Source: Siderastrea siderea (taxonomy: Eukaryota; Cnidaria; Anthozoa; Scleractinia; Rhizangiidae). From it: 64,000 bases of DNA. The stretch spans positions 51,861,533 to 51,925,532 of the forward strand of contig OZ034967.1 of assembly GCA_964030785.1 (NCBI GenBank), read 5' to 3'. This document shows positions 20,201 through 27,532 of this stretch, piece after piece. The number at the start of each line of letters is the position of its first letter. Position 1 is the first letter of the stretch. Under the pieces are notes generated by a model, which was given only the letters and a program-made list of their open reading frames with translations, made no database searches and had not been told where the DNA came from. A program made the translations under genes and the position numbers.

Positions 20201-22511
20201 TTGGTGGCTTGCTACTACTTGCCAGTCCGTGATTATGGGTACACGTTAATACATGTAAGGTTAGTAAGGTTTACAATTTAAATATATTAGAGATTATTGA
20301 AATGTCACGTGTCAAGTTCTTCCATACCGAAAACGCTCATACAAGCTTTAAGTCTTAATGTAAGTAAGATCTTTTTGTCACTTTTTCTCTTAGTTGATGA
20401 ATGTAAAAGGCATTGAGATGCATGGTACTTACTTTGTCCAGGACAAAGATTGGTGTTGCAGTGCTTTTTCTGTTTTGTTAAATGCAGACTTTTGGCAGGG
20501 CACGATCTTGAGCGAACCTGAACACCACCCCCACAGGTCTTGCTACAAGCCCCGAAAGATCCCCAGCTGCCGCAACCACCTGACAATAAAGATCACATGA
20601 ACTATACTTAGCTACTTGGCCTGAGTACCCGTATTCCTTGACGTGTACGTATTATCTGATAATCAAGCTTACTTTATTACAGAAACATGATTAGCGTGGC
20701 TTTCAAGGAATTGCATTAAAATATCAGTTGCGTTGTTTTCTTGAAGCGTTATTTACCGCGACATTTCACTCCTGCGACGTAAATTCCAATTATCTTGATC
20801 CGATGTTCTTAGAAGAAGCAATTTAACAGCTTTTTTTGTTCACTCTATAAATATTTTAGGCTTTCATTACTCTGCCGACACTTGACAAATTAGTCTCAGT
20901 CTCGGAGGTGTCTTTCTTGAAATTTTCAACCATCATTTCAACTTTTTTCTAACTCTTTCTTTGGAACAACTTCCTCGGAACTGTTTCTCGAAAGAACACA
21001 ACCCACACAATCGCGTTCAATAAATTTCCTGTAATTGGAAATTTTTACCTTCTACTTCTACTTTTATTAGATACTGATGATTTCACTTTAACGATTATTC
21101 ACGCTTGCACAAAGCTTAGTGTTGTTTCCTGACGGCTGAGCTAACATACCAGGATATTGTTCTTCACAAGCCAATTTCATAATGCTCTCCAGTTTGGGTA
21201 ACAATTGCGAATAATTAGGAACTCTTAAGACATCAGCGTTAGAACTGGCAATCTCTTGGAGTTCTCCTGTAGCGATAGCATTTGTATTTCCAATGCCAAC
21301 GGCAATTCTTCTGACGCCTGCTTCCTGTATTGAAAGAGAGTGAATTGTGGCATTAGCATAAGTAATCACAAGATTATCGAGTGTAATTTTGAGCTGATAA
21401 ATTCGACAAATTAGTAGTAGCAAAATTAACTTACAGTAGCAAACTTCTCAAACGGACTCTATTAAAAGTTCTTTAACAGTTCACCTGGGAAGTATTCAGA
21501 TATTACTAGTGATCTTTGAAAGCTTTCGAAAGTAGTATGTTTTAGTCCTCAAAATACCACACCGTCTGTCTAAAGCGACAAAAGGTCCTTAGGTTTATTT
21601 CTTTCTGTTTGGCTAGTCAGTGCATTAATAACTGAGGAAGCATGTGGAATGCAATGTATGTCATACAATTTATATGCAATGCACAATGACGTTGATAACA
21701 ATGAGAATTAACCCACATCCAAAGGAGGGGTGACTTGACTGAAAGGCTTGCTTCCTTCATTTGTGTCTCCATCTGTGAGTACAAGTAACACGTTTGGTTT
21801 ATCAGGTCTGTCACCGATGTCTTCCCAGCCAAAGAAGTCTTCAGCTGCTAGCTCCAGGGCTCTGTCGGTCCTTGTTCCTCCTCTAATGTGCGGCAAATTA
21901 TTAGCTTTTGATGTTATAGCAGCAATTGATTGGGTGTCAGTAAATCTGGAAGTATGACAAAAATTAAGTTGTAGACATTCAGTACTTAACGCGACCATAG
22001 AACAAAACGCTACGTGATAATAAGCGGATTTTTGCTGACGCTTTGTTTATCAGCTGACCTTGAAATTCCAAAAAAAAACCGTCTCAGACTTTGAACAAAG
22101 AAGCGTTTGCTTTAAGCACCCTATCAGAGTGCTACTATCATGGGAGCAAATTAAAGGCAGGGGAGTGTGAGCCTCCTTCCTTCTTTACATTTAGCTTTGG
22201 CCTCGTAGTATCCATGCGCCTCTTTGTAATTTTTTCAGAATATTGCTTATTCATCGTAAGCATTGCTTATTATTTTTGCTTAAGATTAATTCCTTTTACA
22301 TACTTGTGCCAGGTATGTGCCTCCCAGCTGTACAAAAGGATCGCCATATGTGTTCCATCCTCAGAAATCTGAAGTCTTTTAGCGAGCTCAATGATAAATC
22401 TCTTCGCTCTTAGGTAATCGGAAGGACTTATACTATTGGAAGAATCGATGATGACACCAACGTCTAGATGTTCCTTGCAAGGCTTAGGGGGAGGTGGCCC
22501 GGGCGTTGGAC
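1604..22511 (-). CDS. Gene 2: vWA-TSP1-ShKT-ShKT-Gly modular secreted protein (partial)
   Basis: Chain of 18 minus-strand exons inferred from GT-AG borders. Order 5' to 3': module B (exons at 22511-22304, 21945-21717, 21324-21150 vWA; 20579-20433 TSP1; 18896-18750 ShKT; 18556-18437 plus 15219-15166 second ShKT and Gly linker), module C with the same seven exons (12201 to 6219), then ShKT-Gly units D (2805-2731, 2460-2395) and E (2042-1965, 1669-1604). Every module begins and ends in phase 1, so B to C to D to E joins without frame loss. No signal-peptide exon or final stop was found, so both ends are open. B and C could instead be two genes, but no start exon lies between them. The domains suggest a secreted, disulfide-rich, probably adhesive or matrix protein; ShKT also occurs in toxins, but here it sits in a large mosaic and toxicity should not be assumed. 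Confidence 0.7.
1965..2042 (-). CDS. Gene 2 exon E1: ShKT N-terminal half
   Basis: Acceptor TTTTGCACAG, donor GTGAGC, 78 bases, phase 1 to 1. Encodes ECRDISSNCGRYGTPYNCRY and a short tail, giving the first three ShKT cysteines. It is one codon longer at the 5' end than its duplicate at 2731-2805. Confidence 0.8.
2395..2460 (-). CDS. Gene 2 exon D2: ShKT C-terminal half plus Gly/Ser linker
   Basis: Acceptor CCCTCAG, donor GTAAGTGAC, 66 bases, phase 1 to 1. Encodes RCQKTCNLC then a Ser/Gly linker ending GGGGAG. It completes the domain of 2731-2805. Confidence 0.8.
2731..2805 (-). CDS. Gene 2 exon D1: ShKT N-terminal half
   Basis: Acceptor TTGTTCACAG, donor GTGAGC, 75 bases, phase 1 to 1. Encodes CRDTSPNCGRYGTPYNCRY plus a short tail. 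Together with D2 it gives six cysteines in ShKT spacing. Confidence 0.8.
2857..2932. repeat. (AAT)n/(GAT)n microsatellite
   Basis: Runs of AAT passing into GAT units. Confidence 0.95.
3980..4014. repeat. (AAT)n microsatellite
   Basis: About eleven AAT units. Confidence 0.95.
6219..6308 (-). CDS. Gene 2 exon C7: ShKT C-terminal half with long Gly linker
   Basis: Acceptor TTTCCTCAG, donor GTTAGT, 90 bases, phase 1 to 1. Starts MCKKSCNKC, the last three ShKT cysteines, then a run of glycines broken by one serine. The B-module copy at 15166-15219 has only six glycines. The extra length comes from expanded GGT/GGC/GGA codons, so this is a coding microsatellite. Confidence 0.85.
6309..7126. other. 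Intron C6-C7
   Basis: Homologous in patches to the B6-B7 intron (15220-18436), for example the block around 6700-6780 and the one around 17440-17490. It lacks the DIRS insertion found there. Confidence 0.6.
7127..7246 (-). CDS. Gene 2 exon C6: second ShKT, N-terminal half
   Basis: Acceptor ends ACAG, donor GTGAGA, 120 bases, phase 1 to 1. Encodes VDTSCQDSDPYICPWWSKAQ and a basic stretch with one more cysteine. The domain finishes in exon C7 across an 818-base intron. Confidence 0.85.
7440..7586 (-). CDS. Gene 2 exon C5: complete ShKT domain
   Basis: Acceptor TTTTTTAG, donor GTAGGA, 147 bases, phase 1 to 1. Encodes PCEDKASNC...GHCWRT...WDTCPKSCRRC: six cysteines with the C-P-K-S-C-x-x-C ending typical of ShKT. 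It lies in one exon, unlike the second ShKT of the module. Confidence 0.9.
7793..8366 (+). mobile_element. PIF/Harbinger-like non-autonomous element with TTA target duplication
   Basis: Begins AGGGGCCTTCACACG and ends with the inverted match CGTGTGAAGGCCGCT; the inverted arms continue for about 50 bases (shared core TTTGCAAACTCGTGTTGGCA). It is flanked by TTA at 7790-7792 and 8367-8369, the TWA-type target duplication of PIF/Harbinger. The homologous intron of module B has the empty site with one TTA at 19172-19174, confirming both ends. Inside is the first exon of a MADF-domain protein. Confidence 0.9.
8052..8205 (+). CDS. MADF-domain first exon carried by the Harbinger-like element
   Basis: Starts at ATG in the context AAGATGGCGG and encodes 51 residues beginning MADEDRDATFKFIEEIHNN, with PAVWDVSSPSYKDTNLK, then a strong donor GTAAGT (phase 1). 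The 'I..I..NP.(V/I)W...S..YKD...K...W..I' layout is the N-terminal part of a MADF (myb/SANT-like DNA-binding) domain, a family often carried with Harbinger transposases. The rest of the domain is missing because the element's right arm follows within about 90 bases. Probably a deletion derivative of a larger autonomous element; no functional product expected. Confidence 0.65.
8367..9465. other. Intron C4-C5 remainder
   Basis: Aligns with 19175-20432 of module B throughout. Only short spurious frames. Confidence 0.6.
9466..9612 (-). CDS. Gene 2 exon C4: TSP1 domain
   Basis: Acceptor TTGTCAG, donor GTAAGT, 147 bases, phase 1 to 1. Encodes GGCGSWGSYGGCSKTCGGGV, then VRSRSC and HCNTNLCPGQ: six cysteines and the CSKTCGGG core of TSP1. 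The tryptophan ladder is reduced to one W, compared with WSEWGEC in gene 1. Confidence 0.92.
9775..9910 (-). mobile_element. tRNA-derived SINE fragment
   Basis: Minus strand reads CCCAGTAGCTCAGTGGTTAG followed by AGCGTCCGACCGGTGTATGG, a good Pol III A-box in tRNA-like context, with a decayed B-box region after it. The equivalent place in module B (near 20760) lacks it, so it inserted after the B/C duplication. Edges are approximate. Confidence 0.6.
10072..10246 (-). CDS. Gene 2 exon C3: vWA C-terminal part
   Basis: Acceptor TGCAG, donor GTAAGT, 175 bases, phase 0 to 1. Encodes EAGVRRIAVGIGNTDAIATR, the GVxxxAVGIG strand of vWA, then ELQEIAS and the closing helix ending CEEQYPG. Confidence 0.92.
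10508..10615. repeat. (TTTC)n-(TC)n microsatellite
   Basis: CTTT units, then about 20 TC units, then CTTT units. Module B has only a trace of this tract (near 21597). Confidence 0.95.
10683..11302 (+). mobile_element. 5'-truncated LINE 3' end
   Basis: Frame 10732-10983 encodes a CR1/L2-type tail: YKALHGLAPTYLSELL, then RAFAVAAPTLWNKLP and a final KTFLFKN before TAA. The 3' untranslated part ends in ATT/TTA repeats (11227-11301). The matching intron in module B reads straight through near 21665, so the insertion postdates the duplication. Confidence 0.85.
11359..11587 (-). CDS. Gene 2 exon C2: vWA middle part
   Basis: Acceptor ends CAG, donor GTGGGT, 229 bases, phase 2 to 0. Contains RGGTRTDRALELAAEDFF, whose threonine supplies the second metal-site (MIDAS) motif, and VLIVLTDGDTNEG with the third (TDG). 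Confidence 0.92.
12006..12201 (-). CDS. Gene 2 exon C1: vWA N-terminal part
   Basis: Acceptor TCTTGAAG, donor GTATGT, 196 bases, phase 1 to 2. Starts GPLPPKPCKEHLDVGVIIDS, with the canonical MIDAS DSSNS, then a helix and the AILLYSWEAHTW strand. It is twelve bases shorter than B1 because a Pro/Gly stretch of the linker is missing. Confidence 0.92.
12671..14007 (-). mobile_element. Penelope-like element with inverted terminal copies
   Basis: A 156-base sequence at 12671-12826 is repeated almost perfectly in inverted orientation at 13852-14007 and encloses the truncated Penelope ORF. Inverted pseudo-LTR ends are known for Penelope-like elements. Each arm holds a short hairpin (GATGTC, loop ATGGA, GACATC) followed by GAAAC, recalling the hammerhead ribozyme core described in these elements; the CUGAUGA strand is imperfect here. 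Module B lacks the element. Confidence 0.9.
12833..13879 (-). pseudogene. Penelope reverse transcriptase / GIY-YIG endonuclease, 5'-truncated
   Basis: The frame runs 348 codons to a stop. It contains RT motif B (GSPLGPLMANAF), motif C (YRRYVDDTLA) with the catalytic aspartates, then LPFVGMEV and YRKPTNTG. A GIY-YIG nuclease follows: YQCDLCDAEYVGYTSRHLHQ with RIDEH after it. The N-terminal half of the RT, including motif A, is missing; the right inverted arm begins just 5' of motif B. The apparent start Met is inside the arm and not a real start. No frameshift is seen, so the copy is fairly young. This 3' half alone cannot act as a complete enzyme. Confidence 0.93.
14880..15045 (+). mobile_element. 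Penelope-type 3' end remnant with hammerhead-like core
   Basis: Carries CTGATGA at 14935-14941 and CGAAAC at 14961-14966, spaced as in hammerhead ribozymes of Penelope-like elements, with TTGACT before and AGTCAA after forming a possible stem. No coding sequence remains. Edges approximate. Confidence 0.45.
15166..15219 (-). CDS. Gene 2 exon B7: ShKT C-terminal half plus Gly linker
   Basis: Acceptor TTTCCTCAG, donor GTAAGT, 54 bases, phase 1 to 1. Encodes MCKKSCGKCSSGGGGGG. Completes the ShKT started at 18437-18556, 3.2 kb upstream. Confidence 0.85.
15441..17340 (-). mobile_element. Degenerate DIRS-like retrotransposon
   Basis: On the minus strand, with stops and frameshifts, 16440-16280 reads DIKNGFHHIPVHPDHRTFLG and then AVLPFGFNGSPYFFCRTLW, a DIRS-type reverse transcriptase core; VINADDILFMASP near 16260 is a drifted YxDD region. 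15701-15570 gives an RNase H block, VARTTSNYRELLAILLAIKA. The order RT then RNase H, in the minus direction, fits. Upstream coding near 16700-17215 is not identifiable. Sits in the B6-B7 intron; module C lacks it. Edges approximate. Confidence 0.75.
18437..18556 (-). CDS. Gene 2 exon B6: second ShKT, N-terminal half
   Basis: Acceptor ACAACAG, donor GTGAGA, 120 bases, phase 1 to 1. Nearly identical to C6 (CQDSDPYICPWWSKAQRN). Confidence 0.87.
18750..18896 (-). CDS. Gene 2 exon B5: complete ShKT domain
   Basis: Acceptor CTCGTTAG, donor GTAGGA, 147 bases, phase 1 to 1. Encodes PCEDKASNCAVRAAAGHCW and ends CPKSCRRCN; six cysteines. Confidence 0.92.
18897..20432. other. Intron B4-B5
   Basis: Homologous to the C4-C5 intron. 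Contains the empty target site (single TTA, 19172-19174) for the Harbinger-like element of module C. Confidence 0.7.
20433..20579 (-). CDS. Gene 2 exon B4: TSP1 domain
   Basis: Acceptor TTGTCAG, donor GTAAGT, 147 bases, phase 1 to 1. Encodes GGCGSWGSFGACSKTCGGGV, then VRSRSC and HCNTNLCPGQ. Very close to C4. Confidence 0.93.
21150..21324 (-). CDS. Gene 2 exon B3: vWA C-terminal part
   Basis: Acceptor AATACAG, donor GTATGT, 175 bases, phase 0 to 1. Encodes EAGVRRIAVGIGNTNAIATG and a closing helix ending CEEQYPG. Confidence 0.93.
21717..21945 (-). CDS. Gene 2 exon B2: vWA middle part
   Basis: Acceptor CTTCCAG, donor GTGGGT, 229 bases, phase 2 to 0. Contains HIRGGTRTDRALELAAEDFF and VLLVLTDGDTNEG, supplying the Thr and Asp of the vWA metal site. 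Confidence 0.93.
22304..22511 (-). CDS. Gene 2 exon B1: vWA N-terminal part
   Basis: Acceptor TCTTGAAG, donor GTATGT, 208 bases, phase 1 to 2. Starts GPTPGPPPPKPCKEHLDVG, a Pro-rich linker, then the canonical MIDAS motif DSSNS. Joining H-K across the phase-2 donor to exon B2 restores the vWA strand AHTWHKFTD. As this exon starts in phase 1, another exon lies upstream; I could not find it in 22.5-24 kb. Confidence 0.93.
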
Positions 22512-22960
22512 CTTCAAGAAAGAAAAACGAAGAAAAATTAGATAGTTTTTCATCATACTCACTCTGCTTTGTCAATTCTTCTCAGAACCTGTAGTTAGAT
22601 CCCGACATATACACGCATAGCCGCAACGGTACACAATCGACACTTGAGCAGAGTATACAATAATCATGACCGAAAACTTTGTGATTGATTATTTCTAAGA
22701 ATACAGTCACGTACCTTTTTATTAGATTTTAGGAAAGTGGCCATAATATACGTACTCAAGGAGGTCCAACCGTGTTGAGGGGTGGGGGAAGGGGGTATTC
22801 AAGACACCAACTATCTGATGAACCTCGTGGTGTCCGTTAACGCGAAGGTTGTATGACTAATGACAGAAATACATTACCTTTGTTTTCCCTGATCACTAGA
22901 GTGTTAGCTTATAGCAGACGTTCCTTGGGATGAAAACGTTTTTTCCTAAACGTTTAAAGA
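22512..22960. other. Sequence upstream of module B
   Basis: Part (about 22512-22830) matches 12202-12300 and 14090-14150 upstream of module C, so the duplication reaches at least to about 22.8 kb. No signal-peptide exon seen. Confidence 0.5.
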
Positions 22961-23677
22961 ATGAGTAATTTTTTTTCTCAAGGGGAAGAGGTCTGTAGGA
23001 AGGCCTCGTTTGTCATTTTGCTAGAGAAACTTCTTTGGCTTTTGGGATGTACTTGCTACCCAGATTCAGACTGTTCTCAGTTTGGGCATGATCCCACTGC
23101 ACCGGCTGATTATAAACGTGTTCTAAACGCAAAGTGTTCTAAACGCAGCAGCGCCTGTGATTGCTTGCTTGCGTATGTTTGATTATGTTACCAACACTCT
23201 TAAGGAGCTACACTGGTTACCTGTAGAGCAGAGAATAATTTTCAAGATAAATCTTGTATACTTTAAGGTTCTCAACAATTTAGCTCCTAGCTATCTGACA
23301 GAACTGTTGCACGTTTATGAACCTGCCAGACGCCTTCGCTTATCTTCTGACAAGTGGCGGTTTGCTATTGAACCCTACAACTTAAAGACATATGGACTCA
23401 GATCTTTTTCAGTCATTGCCCCCCGACTGTGGAACGATCTGTCCACGACAATTAGATCTATTGATAATATAAATATTTTCAAAACTAAGTTAAAAACCTT
23501 CCTTTTCAAACAAGCTTATGCTTTGTAGCAATGTACAATGTAATTTTTATTTTATTCTATTATTATTATTTTGTAAGCATTGTAAAGCGCTTAGCACTTA
23601 AACGGATAAGCGCTATGGAAATCTTATTGTATTGTATTGTATTGTATTGTATCGTATTGTATTGTATTGTATTGCAT
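22961..23677 (+). mobile_element. 5'-truncated CR1/L2-like LINE 3' end
   Basis: Frame 23157-23528 encodes LKELHWLPVEQRIIFKINLV, LNNLAPSYLTELL and SVIAPRLWNDL, ending KTFLFKQAYAL before TAG, the standard C-terminal tail of CR1/L2 reverse transcriptase proteins. The 3' end has the stem-forming AAGCGCTTAGCACTTAAACG and finishes in ATTGT repeats (23624-23675). Confidence 0.9.
23624..23675 (+). repeat. (ATTGT)n tail of the LINE
   Basis: About ten pentamers, one with a C substitution. Typical microsatellite 3' end of CR1/L2-type elements. Confidence 0.9.
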
Positions 23678-23962
23678 TATCAATAGCACCTTTGGTTGTT
23701 TAAAGCGATGACGTCACAAGTCGTACAAGAAGGCTGGTCCTTCATGGAGGCATGGTTATGGGCGGCACAGGATTGTAAATAACGGGGGTACAAAAAGAGA
23801 CGATCACCTGCTTTTAGGATGGGCGTGTTCTTGCGCACGGCTAATTCCTATCCATTCTTTCTTTCTTTGCTTCTTTTTTTCTTTTCTTTTTTTTTTATAT
23901 GAAATATATATCCTTATGAAATCGTCTTAAACAATGATTTCACTACACTTCATTTCACTACA

Positions 23963-23968
23963 TTTATT
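23963..23968 (-). terminator. Polyadenylation signal AATAAA of gene 1
   Basis: AATAAA on the minus strand starts 6 bases after the stop codon of gene 1 (23975-23977). Close spacing, but it fits a very short 3' UTR. Confidence 0.55.
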
Positions 23969-23974
23969 AGCTAT

Positions 23975-24162
23975 TCACCTACATGGTTGTGTGTTACATT
24001 CCTGTTCTTCCTTAGCTGGTCCAAGATCTTGTTCTATACATGTTGGTCCACCTCCAGATGGAGGGGGTTTGGTACACGTTCTCGAACGTTTCTGAACTCC
24101 TCCACCACAAGTCACACTGCATTCTCCCCATTCAGACCAATCAGTGTAGCCACCGGGCACAG
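23975..24162 (-). CDS. Gene 1 terminal exon: TSP1 repeat 7 and stop
   Basis: Encodes [37 protein letters not shown] and CNTQPCR then TGA. Where the other copies have the donor GTAAGT this copy has diverged and reads through to the stop. Confidence 0.85.
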
Positions 24163-27100
24163 CTAAACGCAAACAAGAAGGTTATCAATGACCTACCTTC
24201 TGTTGGAAAACCACTAGAACCAAAAACTGTTTTTAAAATCTAACAGCCTTTTAAATCAAATGCACTGGAGTTCTACTTACGACAATCCTGTGTGTTACAT
24301 TCCTGTTCTTCCTCAGCTGGTCCCAGATCTTGCTCTAAACATGTTGGTCCGCCTCCAGATGGAGGGGGATTGGTACAGGTTCTTGAACGTTTCTGAACTC
24401 CTCCACCACAAGTCACACTGCATTCTCCCCATTCAGACCAATCAGTGTAGCCACCGGGCACAGCTGGAAGCAAACAAGAGGGTTATCAATGACTTGCCTT
24501 CTTTTGGAAAACCACTGGAACCAAAAACTGTTTTTAAAATCTGAGAGCCTTCTAAATCAAACGCACTGGAATTCTACTTACGACAGTCTTGTTTGTTACA
24601 TTCCTGCTCTTCTTCAGCTGGTCCAAGATCTTGCTCTAAACATGTTGGTCCACCTCCAGATGGAGGGGGATTGGTGCAGGTTCTCGAACGTTTCTGAACT
24701 CCTCCACCACAAGTCACACTGCATTCTCCCCATTCAGACCAATCAGTGTAGCCACCGGGCACAGCTGGAAGCAAACAAGAGGGTTATCAATGACTTGCCT
24801 TCTTTTGGAAAACCACTGGAACCAAAAACTGTTTTTAAAATCTGAGAGCCTTCTAAATCTAACGCACTGGAGTTCTACTTACGACAGTCTTGTTTGTTAC
24901 ATTCCTGCTCTTCTTCAGCTGGTCCAAGATCTTGTTCTATACATGTTGGTCCACCTCCAGATGGAGGGGGATTGGTACAGGTTCTTGAACGTTTCTGAAC
25001 TCCTCCACCACAAGTCACACTGCATTCTCCCCATTCAGACCAATCAGTGTAGCCACCGGGCACAGCTGGAAGCAAACAAGAGGGTTATCAATGACTTGCC
25101 TTCTTTTGGAAAACCACTGGAACCAAAAACTCTTTTTAAAATGTGAGAGCCTTCTAAATCAAACGCACTGGAGTTCTACTTACGACAATCTTGTGTGTTA
25201 CATTCCTGCTCATCCTCAGCTGGTCCAAGATCTTGCTCGATACATGTTGGTCCACCTCCAGATGGAGGGGGATTGGTGCAGGTTCTCGAACGTTTCTGAA
25301 CTCCTCCACCACAAGTCACACTGCATTCTCCCCATTCAGACCAATCAGTGTAGCCACCGGGCACGGCTAAAAGTAAACAAGAAGCCAATCAACGAATCAC
25401 TATTCTAATATCATGGGTGACAAATTACTCCTTAATTTTGGCGCGAAATTTCAGCCTTAATTTATAATTTCACATGTGAAATTACAAAATTGCTATGGCA
25501 ACGGGTCTTAGCTCAGCGCCAAGCTGGCGTCGAGGTTGATGAAGATGTTTTGTGCAGAACTAAAGCTATTCTGGAAATATTCATTGAGGACTCAATCGGT
25601 AATCTGTAAATTTTGACTTTTAATTGACTGAACTTCTCAGAAAGCAACTGCGAGTCAAAAAGAAGAGATTATTTGTGATAGTGTGACAGCGAAAATTTTT
25701 GAAAGGCGAGCCAGTTGCTGATCGAATGATTGACCGCGAACTCAGAGAAGTAATTCCGTGGATTTGGGCACTTCTTCGAATGAAATAAAGCTCAGTTTTA
25801 CATATAAATACAAATTTGCTTCCGAAGTTTACTTTCGTTAAAACAAGTTTTCTGTGCGTATTTTGAATGCATTTGTGAAGCCTTCTGAGCCTTGCTCGAT
25901 GGAGCAACATGGTGCTCGATTCAGTGAATTTGTCGGATAAAACGCGGATAACCTTTGCCAAGCGATTTGCTTTGGTACTTTTCAAGTAAAAATTCAGAGT
26001 CTGGTGTATTTTGCTGTTGGTTACAAATACACGAAATCGTCAAAGCGTGGTAAAAACTTCCCACAAGATTTTTTCATTATTTCACTCAGAAAAATGTGAA
26101 CTTTAGCCAATCTGTGTGCTTTAAACTTTCCAATGCTTGGAGTTCTCGAGACGATAAACAAGTCAAAACCCTGACGATTGTGAGCGTAATTTGTCACCCA
26201 TGAAATTAATAGGTAATCAAATGGTATACTCGTGAAATTAGGAAATAATTTCACTTGCGTTTTGACAAAACGCGCGTGAAATTATTTCCTAATTTCACTC
26301 GTCACCATTTGATTACACATACTTACTCCCTAAGAAGAACCTATATTCTGAATTTTCTTCAGTCGGCAACAACTACTTATGGTCTTCACTCGCTTAGATA
26401 TTTAGCTGCCAAGTCCGGGAACTCCTAACAACTTTTTCAGTAAACAAGACTATTTCAAACTACTTCAAAAGAACAGTCTACCAATGTAATTTTTAACTGA
26501 TGCAATCCATATTTTGACTCTTTACCTTACCGTTACAGTAACATTTAGTTAATGTGCGCTTAGCAATTTTGTTTTGTGTTTGTTTTGTGTAATTCTCGAA
26601 GATGTTCCCTTTTTAGCAACTTTTTAAATTCGAGCCCTTTAAATCAAAGACATTGGAGCTCTACTCACGACAATCCTGTGTATTACATTCCTGTTCTTCC
26701 TCGGCCAGTCCCAGATCTTGCTCGATACATGTTGGTCCACCTCCAGATGGAGGGGGATTGGTGCAGGTTCTTGAACGTTTCTGAACTCCTCCACCACAAG
26801 ACACACTGCATTCTCCCCACTCAGACCAATCAGTGTAACCACCGGGCACGGCTAATTGCAAAAGCGAATTATCACAACTTGTCCATTATGACTGAAGTAT
26901 ATTAGATTATAAATGTTGAAACAAATCTCCTGGTACGCTATGTGTGTTGTGTGTGTGTGTGTTTTCTTTGTTTTTCTTTGTTGTTTTTTGTTGTTGTTGC
27001 TTTTTTCGCTTTTTTTTTCGGGGAGTAAGATCTGTATCAAGATCTTATTTTTTCCCAAGCAAATAATAGTAGACAAACAAATAAATTCTAGAAACAGGAA

Positions 27101-27480
27101 AAGAATGGATTCTGCAAGTATTTTCGCCTAGGATTAGGGAGGATATAGAAGGGCTTTAAAAACGCCCTTAAGAAAAATGTTAATACCTGAATATTATGTA
27201 CTGGAGCTTGTCAATTAGATTCATCTGCATAGATTCATTGATTTCTTTAATATAAAATTTAATGATATTGTGCTCTCGTCTTACGACAATCCTGGGTGTT
27301 GCATTCCCCGGTCTCTTCAGGCGGTCCAAGTTCCTGTTCGATGCACGTTTTTCCGTCATTCTTTGGCTCTGGGTTGGTGCAAGTTCTAGAATGGTGGCGA
27401 ACTCCTCCTCCACAAGTAACAGAACACTCTGACCATTCGCTCCACTCCGTATATCCCCCATCGATATCTACAAGATAAAG

Positions 27481-27532
<52 letters not shown>

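Larger units (their letters stand above)
24162..25366. repeat. Tandem array of TSP1 exons, exact 301-base period
   Basis: Exon 5' borders fall at 25366, 25065, 24764, 24463 and 24162, each 301 bases apart. The 118-base introns are almost as similar as the exons, so whole exon-intron units were duplicated recently or are being homogenised. Plus-strand open frames across this array are shadows. Confidence 0.97.

Noticed and set aside
24162..25366. Regular repeats that might be taken for a CRISPR array
   Set aside because: The period is 301 bases, the units are exons with splice sites, and the genome is eukaryotic.
24040..25408. Four long plus-strand frames over the TSP1 array
   Set aside because: They are antisense shadows of well-bordered minus-strand exons and repeat with the 301-base unit.
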